Part shown: piece after piece, positions 8,143-15,470 of the stretch
Position numbering within the stretch: position 1 is the first letter of the stretch
Layout of the letters: the number at the start of each line of letters is the position of its first letter
Assembly (NCBI GenBank): GCA_004173355.1
Contig: SEAD01000004.1
Coordinates: 1-64,000, forward strand
Source of the DNA: Chitinophagaceae bacterium
Lineage (GTDB): Bacteria > Bacteroidota > Bacteroidia > Chitinophagales > Chitinophagaceae
Length of the DNA stretch: 64,000 bases
Direction of reading: 5' to 3'
Notes under the pieces: generated by a model
Database searches by the model: none
The model's input: only the letters and a program-made list of their open reading frames with translations
What the model was told of the DNA's origin: nothing
Translations under genes and position numbers: made by a program

Positions 8143-9357
8143 ATGCATTGGAATTTCATAGGGCTGGCAGTGCCGCTGTTCCTGTTCTTTATCGGGCTGG
8201 AATATTATGTGTCGAAGAAAAGGGGGAAGAATTTTTTCCAGTATGCGGAGTCGGTCGCCAACCTCAACGTGGGAATAGCCGAGCGGCTGATGGATATTTT
8301 TGTAACCGGCCTGTTCTTTTTTGTGTTCCAGTGGGTGCACAAAAACTTTGCAATATTTGATATAAAACCTGCCTGGTATACCTGGATCCTGCTGTTCCTG
8401 GCTACCGACCTGGTCTGGTACTGGTACCACCGGTTTGCCCATGAGGTCAATGCTTTCTGGGCGGCGCACGTGGTGCATCACCAGAGTGAGGATTTCAACT
8501 ATACGGTATCGGCCCGCATTACGGTATTCCAGGCGATGATCCGCAGCGGTTTCTGGTCGGTACTGCCTTTGATTGGGTTCCCGCCGGAAATGATCACCGT
8601 GCTGCTGCTGGTGCATGGCCTTTATCCCTTCTTTATCCATACACAGGTGCTGGGCAGGTGGGGCTGGTTTGAGAAAGTACTTGTAACCCCTACCCACCAC
8701 GGGATCCATCACGCCTCTAATCCGGAGTATCTCGACAGGAATTACGGGGATGTGCTGATCATCTGGGATAAGATGTTTGGAACATTCAAACAGGAGGACA
8801 AAAATATCAAAATAGTGTACGGCCTTACCAAACAGCTGAACAGCCATAGTTTCCTCTGGCAGCATTTCCATTTTCCCATGGAAATATTCATGAACTTCCG
8901 CTATGCACGCGGATTCAGGGCCAGGTGGAAAGTCCTGTTTGGCAAACCCGATGACCTGGATCCACGTTATCGCGCGGTGCTCGAACGCAAACTGCTGAAT
9001 GTGCACCCGGTGAAAGATACTACCGACGCCATGCGGCAGTATGTAACGGCGCAGACAACATTCTCCCTTTGCCTGTTGTTTGTGATTGTGACCTTTGAGG
9101 CATGGTTTCCCACTGCACAGCTGCTGCTCTGGTCGGCCTTCATCCTGGTGAGCCTGGTCAACAGCGGGGCCATCCTTGACCAGCGGAGATGGATTTTTTA
9201 CCTTGAATACTCGAGGCTGGCACTGGTTATGATTTCGGTTTTACTGGTGTACCCCAATGGCTGGACATCGGTTGGACTGCTCCTCGCAACTGCCTGCCTC
9301 TTAGTATATTTCCGGAAGATCAGGAGATATTATTTCAGGATTTTATATCGCGGGTAA
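8143..9357 (+). CDS. Sterol desaturase/fatty acid hydroxylase family membrane di-iron enzyme
   Basis: This is a 404-residue integral membrane oxidase of the fatty acid hydroxylase superfamily. The three histidine clusters that bind the di-iron centre are present: HRFAH (96-100), HVVHH (109-113) and HHGIHH (185-190), with extra His around 158-166. Hydrophobic segments lie at about 5-19, 50-65, 80-95 and 140-165, with further helices at 305-400. It would use O2 to hydroxylate or desaturate a lipid, but the family does not reveal the substrate; a sterol is unlikely in this organism, while fatty acyl or hopanoid-like lipids are possible. The C-terminal helices (after about 300) make it longer than minimal members. 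Confidence 0.88.
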   Translation: MHWNFIGLAVPLFLFFIGLEYYVSKKRGKNFFQYAESVANLNVGIAERLMDIFVTGLFFFVFQWVHKNFAIFDIKPAWYTWILLFLATDLVWYWYHRFAHEVNAFWAAHVVHHQSEDFNYTVSARITVFQAMIRSGFWSVLPLIGFPPEMITVLLLVHGLYPFFIHTQVLGRWGWFEKVLVTPTHHGIHHASNPEYLDRNYGDVLIIWDKMFGTFKQEDKNIKIVYGLTKQLNSHSFLWQHFHFPMEIFMNFRYARGFRARWKVLFGKPDDLDPRYRAVLERKLLNVHPVKDTTDAMRQYVTAQTTFSLCLLFVIVTFEAWFPTAQLLLWSAFILVSLVNSGAILDQRRWIFYLEYSRLALVMISVLLVYPNGWTSVGLLLATACLLVYFRKIRRYYFRILYRG

Positions 9358-9405
9358 AAAAGGGTTAAAACCCACGTTGCACCTGCGTTTGAACACATAT
9401 GATGT

Positions 9406-9413
9406 TATCTTTG
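9406..9413 (+). promoter_or_regulatory. Promoter -7 box TATCTTTG of the alpha/beta hydrolase gene
   Basis: Exact TAnnTTTG match, 87 bases before the ATG at 9501. TTTG at 9388-9391 is nearby but closer than the usual -33 spacing. Confidence 0.5.
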
Positions 9414-9500
9414 CAATAATAAGCGGAACGGTCGTTCCTTAGTAGTGGATTATTTGCAGCAAAACGACTATTTTAGCAAAAATTAACAGCCCCGGCCCAA

Positions 9501-10280
9501 ATGAGTTACGAGATTAAAGAGTTTGAGAAATTCAGGTATATCGAGGAAGGCGAGGGCGAACCGCTGATACTGCTCCATGGACTTTTTGGTGCATTGAGCA
9601 ATTTTTCCAGCCTCATCGATTACTTCCGGCAGTACAACAAGGTTGTGGTGCCCATATTGCCATTGCTCGAAATGGACCTACTCCACACATCTGTTGGGGG
9701 ACTGGCCAAGTTCGTGAATAAATTTGTCGAAGCAAGAGGCTACGAGAATGCACACCTCCTCGGGAATTCCCTGGGTGGGCACGTGGGTATGGTATACCTG
9801 CTCAAGAATAAACCCCCGCAGATCAAATCACTCATCCTGACCGGAAGCTCCGGCCTTTTTGAGAACGGGATGGGAGACTCCTATCCGAAGCGCGGCGACT
9901 ACGAGTACATCCGCAAAAAAACAGAACTTACATTTTTTGACCCCGCTATGGCATCCAAGGAGCTGGTGGATGACGTATTTGCTATAACGAATAACCGCCT
10001 GAAGGTTATCAAGATCATCGCCCTGGCAAAAAGCGCAATCCGCAACAACCTTGGCGAAGAGCTGAAGGAGATCACCCTTCCGACATTACTTATCTGGGGC
10101 AATAACGATACAATCACCCCGCCGTTTGTGGCACAGGAGTTCAACAAGCTGATACCAAACAGCGAACTCCAGTTCATCGACAAGTGCGGACATGCCCCGA
10201 TGATGGAAGTGCCGGATGAGTTCAATGCGATCCTTCATAAATTTTTGAAAAAACTCAACGAGCCTGCAACAGTTGCATGA
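9501..10280 (+). CDS. Alpha/beta hydrolase
   Basis: This 259-residue cytoplasmic hydrolase has a complete catalytic triad: Ser90 in the nucleophile elbow GNSLGG, Asp203 in IWGNNDTITPP and His231 in CGHAPMME. The oxyanion-hole motif LLHGLFGALSNF is at about residue 24. The fold covers esterases, lipases and C-C bond hydrolases, so the substrate cannot be named. It starts a plus-strand run (CBS protein, Omp85 protein, nadK, DUF6089, uppS, bamA) with short gaps, although several members have their own promoter-like boxes. Confidence 0.9.
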   Translation: MSYEIKEFEKFRYIEEGEGEPLILLHGLFGALSNFSSLIDYFRQYNKVVVPILPLLEMDLLHTSVGGLAKFVNKFVEARGYENAHLLGNSLGGHVGMVYLLKNKPPQIKSLILTGSSGLFENGMGDSYPKRGDYEYIRKKTELTFFDPAMASKELVDDVFAITNNRLKVIKIIALAKSAIRNNLGEELKEITLPTLLIWGNNDTITPPFVAQEFNKLIPNSELQFIDKCGHAPMMEVPDEFNAILHKFLKKLNEPATVA

Positions 10281-10313
10281 GCATTGGGGTCTAGTTGAAA
10301 AAGGAACACGCAC

Positions 10314-10976
10314 ATGTTAACCCGGGAATTACCATCGCAGACCCTTCCATACTTACGCCTTCACGATAAAGTGTACCAGGCTGTCCAGCTGATGGCCGAT
10401 CACCACGTGACCCATCTTCCGGTAACGGATGAAGGTAAATACATCGGACTGCTTGGTGAGGATGACCTCCTTCAGGCGATGGATGATGATGCCCCGGTAT
10501 TACTTCTCCAGCCACATTTCGGGAATGTATCGGTAAAGGAAGGGGAGCATTTCCTCAAAGCGGTACAGGTGGCCGCAGAAAACGCGCTCAGCGTGGTTCC
10601 TGTGGTGAATGAGGAAGGGGAACTGACCGGTACTGTGGTATACAATGACCTGCTCAAACATGCATCTGCCTTTATGAGCCTGAAAGAACCAGGCGGCCTG
10701 ATTGTGCTGGAGATGGATGGAAACCAGTACTCCTTCAACGAAATAAGTAAACTGGTGGAAATGAATGAAGCCCAGATTACCCAGCTCAATACCTCCAATG
10801 ATGCGGAAACCGGCCTGATGCAGGTAACTATCCGGATCAACAAACCGGAAGTGTCTGATATTGTTGCTACCTTCCAGCGCTACGAATACAATGTAAAATA
10901 CTATTTCGGTGAAGAACTGTTCACCAATGAAATCCGCAGCAACTACGATAACCTGATGAATTACCTTAACGTATAA
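10314..10976 (+). CDS. CBS domain pair protein with ACT-like C-terminus
   Basis: The 220-residue protein has two CBS motifs (about residues 8-60 and 75-128: MADHHVTHLPVTDEGKYIGLL and NALSVVPVVNEEGELTGTVV), which form a Bateman module that binds adenine nucleotides. The remaining ~85 residues (GGLIVLEMDGNQYSF through MNYLNV) resemble an ACT-like regulatory domain. There is no enzyme domain, so it probably works as a soluble nucleotide or energy sensor acting on a partner. Genes of this type sit next to nadK in many Bacteroidota; here the Omp85 gene lies between them. Confidence 0.85.
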   Translation: MLTRELPSQTLPYLRLHDKVYQAVQLMADHHVTHLPVTDEGKYIGLLGEDDLLQAMDDDAPVLLLQPHFGNVSVKEGEHFLKAVQVAAENALSVVPVVNEEGELTGTVVYNDLLKHASAFMSLKEPGGLIVLEMDGNQYSFNEISKLVEMNEAQITQLNTSNDAETGLMQVTIRINKPEVSDIVATFQRYEYNVKYYFGEELFTNEIRSNYDNLMNYLNV

Positions 10977-11048
10977 CAGGTTTTTCGCTTGTCCACATGG
11001 ACAGTCTTTAAAATCCCCTAAATTACCGGTCCGGTTTGTCACTTGTAA

Positions 11049-12527
11049 ATGCAGAGGCTCTGTAAATACTGTCTTTGGCTTTCATTAGCGCTGCTCTGCT
11101 GTCAACACCTGACTGCGCAGGACACGATCCCCGTTGAAAAAAAAGACCGGCCCCATGAGAAAAAAGAGAGGCTGAATCCGGAACCGGAAACATACATCCT
11201 TACCCCGGAAGACAGGCCCTTTACTGTGCGGGATATCGTCATTGAAGGCAACAGGAAGACAAGACCTGAAATCATTACCCGTGAGATTTCTTTCAAACGC
11301 GGCGACAAGCTCCTGCTGCAGGACCTGGTAAAACGTTTTGAGTTTGCCCGCCGCCAGCTGATGAACACCACCCTTTTCCATGAAGTAACGGTAGCCCTGA
11401 AAAGTTTTGACGGGTATGAAGTGGATGTACTGGTGGTAGTTCGTGAACGCTGGTATATTTTCCCCTTACCTTACTTCAAACCGGTGGACAGGAACCTCAA
11501 CCAGTGGCTGTTTGAGCAGGATGCAAGCCTGAAGCGGGTTAACTATGGTGCAAAGGTATTGTGGAACAACTTCAGCGGAAGGAATGACAAGCTGCGGCTC
11601 TGGGCCATCCTTGGTTACACAAAACAGTTCCAGTTCAGCTACGACCGCAAGTATATCGACCGGGCAATGAAATGGGGGGCGAATATCAATTTCTCCACGG
11701 GCAACAACAAGGAAGTCAATTATAATACGATCGGTGATAAACAGGTGTTCCTCCGCAATGAAGGCAATAACCTTCGCAACTTTACTTCGGCCTCGGCGCA
11801 GCTGACCTACCGGAAAGCGATCCGCACCATCCATCGTTTTGGCTTTGCCTATACCTGGGAGCGGCTGGCTGATACGGTGATCAAGGAGAATCCGGAGTAT
11901 TTCCATAACCGGAGCAACAAGGTCCAGTTTCCCGAATTCACCTATAACCTCAATTACCTCAATCTTGATTACAACCCTTATCCCACACGCGGATATGCAC
12001 TGGACCTGCTTCTCAGCAAAAAGGGGATCGACCGCGCCATGAATTCCTGGCAGGCATCGGTGCAGGCACTGGGTTACTGGCCAACCAGCAAACGGTCCTT
12101 TTTCAGCGTCAACCTTTTTGGCTCTATCAAGGTGCCGTTTTCACAGCCCTATTATAACCGCAGGCTGCTGGGATACGGTGATGTGTTTATGCAGGGTTAT
12201 GAATACTATGTGGTGGACGGCGTGGCCGGGGGGTATGTCAAGGCTTCCTATACCCGCAAGATGCTCAGCTTCGGCTTCAATATCCCGGGCACTAAAAAAA
12301 TAGCACCGCAGCGGATCCCGATAAATATCTACGGCCGCGTGTATGGAAATGCGGGGTATATTTATAACCCGGACCAGGGTGACAACTTCCTCGCAAACAA
12401 AATGCTTTATTCCACCGGGGTGGGACTGGATATCACCAGTATCTATGATTTTACCCTGAAGATAGAATGGTCATTTAACCAGTTAGGGCAAAACGGGATA
12501 TTTTTGCACCGCAAAACGATTTTCTGA
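11049..12527 (+). CDS. Omp85-family outer membrane protein (BamA/TamA-like, short POTRA region)
   Basis: The 492-residue protein starts with a signal peptide (about 1-23, ending LTAQ). A charged linker is followed by a POTRA-like domain (about 58-135, VRDIVIEGNRKTRPEIITREISFKRGD ... VVVRERW). The rest is a beta-barrel rich in alternating aromatic strands, with YPTRGYALDL and an aromatic C-terminus (LHRKTIF). The family inserts or translocates proteins across the outer membrane. It is shorter than the BamA encoded 3 kb downstream (911 residues) and has only about one POTRA domain, so it is likely a specialised paralogue instead of the main assembly factor. Confidence 0.85.
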   Translation: MQRLCKYCLWLSLALLCCQHLTAQDTIPVEKKDRPHEKKERLNPEPETYILTPEDRPFTVRDIVIEGNRKTRPEIITREISFKRGDKLLLQDLVKRFEFARRQLMNTTLFHEVTVALKSFDGYEVDVLVVVRERWYIFPLPYFKPVDRNLNQWLFEQDASLKRVNYGAKVLWNNFSGRNDKLRLWAILGYTKQFQFSYDRKYIDRAMKWGANINFSTGNNKEVNYNTIGDKQVFLRNEGNNLRNFTSASAQLTYRKAIRTIHRFGFAYTWERLADTVIKENPEYFHNRSNKVQFPEFTYNLNYLNLDYNPYPTRGYALDLLLSKKGIDRAMNSWQASVQALGYWPTSKRSFFSVNLFGSIKVPFSQPYYNRRLLGYGDVFMQGYEYYVVDGVAGGYVKASYTRKMLSFGFNIPGTKKIAPQRIPINIYGRVYGNAGYIYNPDQGDNFLANKMLYSTGVGLDITSIYDFTLKIEWSFNQLGQNGIFLHRKTIF

Positions 12528-12613
12528 TGCGGGCAGGGATGCGCAGTCCGGTGGTGGGCAAGACTATCTTCGCCGGTTGCCTTCAGTGAGGAATCCGGGT
12601 AAACAACAAAACA

Positions 12614-13492
12614 ATGAAAGCAGCGGTCTACAGCAGGGTAATGGATGAAAGCCAGGCGGTCAACGTGCAGCTGTTCTTCGACGAATTATATCGCCAGAAG
12701 ATCGAGCCTGTAGTCTTCCTTCCCTTCCTGGAACAGGTCCGGAGCTACATCAGCCTCCCCGCAGATATTGCCACTTTTTCGCTGGCAGAACACCTCACCC
12801 CGGAGTTTGAATATATATTCAGTCTTGGCGGCGATGGTACCATGCTCGATACCGTGACGCTGGTCAGGGATAAGAAGATTGCCATCATGGGCATCAATTT
12901 CGGCCGGCTTGGTTTCCTCGCGGGGATCGGGCAGGAAGAGATCCAAGAAGCGGTGCAGGCGATCGCCAAGAGCACTTATGTGGTGGACAAACGCACCATG
13001 ATCCATCTCGATGCCGACTTCCCGATGTTTGGCAATATCCCCTATGCACTCAATGAATTTGCCATCCATAAACGTGATACCGCCTCGATGATCAAGGTGC
13101 ATACCTATCTCAACGGCGAATTCCTGAATACCTATTGGGCGGACGGGGTGATCGTGGCCACACCAACCGGGTCAACCGGTTATTCACTGAGTTGTGGCGG
13201 ACCGATCGTGTTCCCCGATGCGGGGAGTTTTGTAATTACCCCGGTGGCGCCGCATAACCTGAACGTGCGGCCGATCATTGTACCGGATGACAATGTCATT
13301 TCATTTGAGGTGGAGAGCCGGTCGGAGAATATTATCTGTGCACTGGATTCCCGGAGGGAGATCGTAGGCAAGAATGTGTCACTGGCCGTGAAAAAAGAAG
13401 ACTTCCGGGTGAGCCTGCTGAGGCTCGGGGCAAACAGTTTCCTGCAGACCCTGCAGAACAAACTTACCTGGGGGCTGGACAAGCGAAATTAA
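12614..13492 (+). CDS. nadK: NAD kinase
   Basis: NadK phosphorylates NAD+ to NADP+ in the cytoplasm. The 292-residue protein has the diagnostic GGDGTML (72-78, catalytic Asp74), NFGRLGFLAG (about 95-104), NEFAIHKRD and the second-domain motif TPTGSTGYSLSCGGPIV. Its length and motif order are normal. It lies between the Omp85 gene and the DUF6089 gene, a neighbourhood that recurs with uppS and bamA in Bacteroidota. No separate promoter box stood out. Confidence 0.96.
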   Translation: MKAAVYSRVMDESQAVNVQLFFDELYRQKIEPVVFLPFLEQVRSYISLPADIATFSLAEHLTPEFEYIFSLGGDGTMLDTVTLVRDKKIAIMGINFGRLGFLAGIGQEEIQEAVQAIAKSTYVVDKRTMIHLDADFPMFGNIPYALNEFAIHKRDTASMIKVHTYLNGEFLNTYWADGVIVATPTGSTGYSLSCGGPIVFPDAGSFVITPVAPHNLNVRPIIVPDDNVISFEVESRSENIICALDSRREIVGKNVSLAVKKEDFRVSLLRLGANSFLQTLQNKLTWGLDKRN

Positions 13493-13558
13493 TTCAGCCG
13501 GGCAAGTAAGAAAATCCCTATTTTTCCGTTTAAAGCCTGAACGTTCATTTTATTGTTT

Positions 13559-14416
13559 ATGATGAAGAAGATTTTTGCAGTAGCCCTGCTTACCGCAGGA
13601 TTTGTGTTTCCCGGTAAAGTGAATGCCCAGAATGAGATCGTGCAGGAAGGGGAATTTGGTGTGGGCGTAGGTGCTGCGCATTATTTCGGCGACCTGAACA
13701 CCACGGCCTCCCTGAACCGTCCCAAACTTGCGGCAACGGTTTTTTTCCGTAAAAATTTCTCCAATTACATCTCCGGCCGGATCGGCGCCAGTTTCGCCCG
13801 TGTCGGCTACTCCGACGTATACAATACGCATAATGAATACATGCAGCGCCGCAACCTGAGCTTCAACAGCAATGTGTGGGAGATCTCGCTGCAGGGTGAC
13901 TTCAACTTTTTCAAATTTATGCCCGGTGAGCCCCAGTATAATTTTACACCATATGTAACCATCGGGGTGGGTGCTTTCAGTTATGATCCGTTTACCTACC
14001 TGGGTGGTGAGAAGGTCTTCCTCCGCCAGCTGGGCACGGAAGGACAGGGTTCGGCCCTGTACCCTGACCGTAAAAAATACGGTGCGATGGCCATCAGCCT
14101 CCCGCTGGGCGTGGGTATCAAGTACGCGATAAATGAACGTTTCAATATCGGGTTCGAAATCCTGCACCGGTTTACCAATACCGATTACCTCGATGATGTG
14201 AGCAAGACCTACGTGGACCTCGCCGCATTCCCCCTCAATCCCGACAATACCGTGTCCCAGGGCGCACTGCTGAGTGACCGCTCGTATGAGCTCGGCGAAC
14301 CCATCGGCATCGCCGGCCGCCAGCGTGGCAACAGCCGCCAGAAGGACCAGTTTGTGACGGCGATGATCCATTTCACCTTCAATCTCCAGTCTTACCGCTG
14401 TCCCACAGCCAACTAA
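13559..14416 (+). CDS. DUF6089 family outer membrane beta-barrel protein
   Basis: The ATG at 13559 is chosen (a second ATG follows at 13562, and an in-frame TTG lies at 13553). The protein has about 285 residues with a signal peptide ending VNAQ. The mature part begins GEFGVGVGAAHYFGDLN, the hallmark opening of DUF6089, and continues as amphipathic strands (GRIGASFARVGYSD, FTPYVTIGVGAFSYDP, NIGFEILHRFTNTDYLDDVS). It is expected to be an eight- to twelve-stranded porin-like barrel. The position between nadK and uppS/bamA is conserved in Bacteroidota, hinting at a role in envelope assembly; none has been shown. Confidence 0.88.
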   Translation: MMKKIFAVALLTAGFVFPGKVNAQNEIVQEGEFGVGVGAAHYFGDLNTTASLNRPKLAATVFFRKNFSNYISGRIGASFARVGYSDVYNTHNEYMQRRNLSFNSNVWEISLQGDFNFFKFMPGEPQYNFTPYVTIGVGAFSYDPFTYLGGEKVFLRQLGTEGQGSALYPDRKKYGAMAISLPLGVGIKYAINERFNIGFEILHRFTNTDYLDDVSKTYVDLAAFPLNPDNTVSQGALLSDRSYELGEPIGIAGRQRGNSRQKDQFVTAMIHFTFNLQSYRCPTAN

Positions 14417-14484
14417 CCCGGACAGCCCGGTATCACCCGGCGGCCTTTTTATTCAGAATTTGCCGGTGATGAACCGAAATCAGA

Positions 14485-14492
14485 TACCTTTG
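14485..14492 (+). promoter_or_regulatory. Promoter -7 box TACCTTTG of uppS
   Basis: Exact TAnnTTTG match, 32 bases before the uppS ATG, with TTTG at 14459-14462 as a candidate -33 element. Confidence 0.6.
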
Positions 14493-14524
14493 CCCCCCTG
14501 TATACCAGCGGTCCAGGAAAAATT

Positions 14525-15295
14525 ATGTCTGCTTTAGTCGAAAAAATAGATAAGTCACACCTCCCGAAGCACATTGCCATTATCATGGATGGTAACGGCC
14601 GCTGGGCAAAGGAGCAGGGCGAAGACCGCCTTTTTGGGCACTTCCATGGCGTGGAAAGCGTGCGGGATATCGTGGAAGGCTGCGCCGAACTCGGGGTCGG
14701 TTACCTGACCCTTTATGCTTTCTCCACTGAAAACTGGGACCGTCCGAAGGCAGAGGTGATCGGGCTGATGGAGCTTCTGGTCAGCACTATCCGGAAGGAA
14801 GTGGAAACATTACACAAGAACAATATCAAACTGCATGTGATCGGTGACCTTGGTATGCTGCCGGATTATGCGCAGCAGGAACTGGATGAAGCCAGGGAGT
14901 TCACCAAAGATAATACTGGCCTGCAGCTGGTGATGGCACTCAGTTACAGCGGACGCTGGGAACTGCTGCATGCTGTCCGGAAAATTGCTGAAGAAGTGAA
15001 GGCGGGTAACCTGCAGCCGGAAGCGATTGACCAGGATGTATTCCGCAGCCATCTGAGTACACGGGATTTTCCCGATCCTGAATTGATGATCCGTACCAGC
15101 GGGGAGTTCCGGATCAGCAACTTCCTGTTGTACCAGCTTGCCTATGCCGAGTTATATTTTACGGATGTGCGCTGGCCCGACTTCCGGAAAGAGAACCTGT
15201 ATACAGCCATCCTCGATTACCAGTCGCGCGAACGCCGGTTTGGCAAAACAGGCGACCAGATGGCGGATGAAAAAGGAACCGGACCAGTAAATTAA
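14525..15295 (+). CDS. uppS: Isoprenyl transferase (undecaprenyl diphosphate synthase)
   Basis: This 256-residue cis-prenyltransferase builds the C55 lipid carrier for peptidoglycan and other glycans by adding isopentenyl diphosphate to farnesyl diphosphate at the cytoplasmic membrane. The family markers are all present: HIAIIMDGNGRWAK with catalytic Asp22, GHFHGVESVRDIV, LTLYAFSTENWDRP, and the C-terminal DPELMIRTSGEFRISNFLLYQLAYAELYFTD. It is followed by bamA after a 175-bp gap. Its place in a bamA/ompH/murI block matches an envelope-biogenesis gene group. Confidence 0.96.
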   Translation: MSALVEKIDKSHLPKHIAIIMDGNGRWAKEQGEDRLFGHFHGVESVRDIVEGCAELGVGYLTLYAFSTENWDRPKAEVIGLMELLVSTIRKEVETLHKNNIKLHVIGDLGMLPDYAQQELDEAREFTKDNTGLQLVMALSYSGRWELLHAVRKIAEEVKAGNLQPEAIDQDVFRSHLSTRDFPDPELMIRTSGEFRISNFLLYQLAYAELYFTDVRWPDFRKENLYTAILDYQSRERRFGKTGDQMADEKGTGPVN

Positions 15296-15470
15296 AAAGG
15301 TCACGGAAGTGCCGCCAGATAAGGCCCCGGGACCGACGAAGAGCATGCCGTTTTAACAAACACTTTCGATATTTACTGTTAATTTGCCGCCGCAACAGTT
15401 TTGGATCTTCATAAAAATACGGGTACCAGACTAATTGTAGCTTATTAAAGACTGACTTGAACAATCAACC

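Noticed and set aside
8098-9006. A 302-codon minus-strand frame opposite the sterol desaturase-like gene
   Set aside because: The sense gene has complete histidine clusters and a promoter; the antisense frame has neither.
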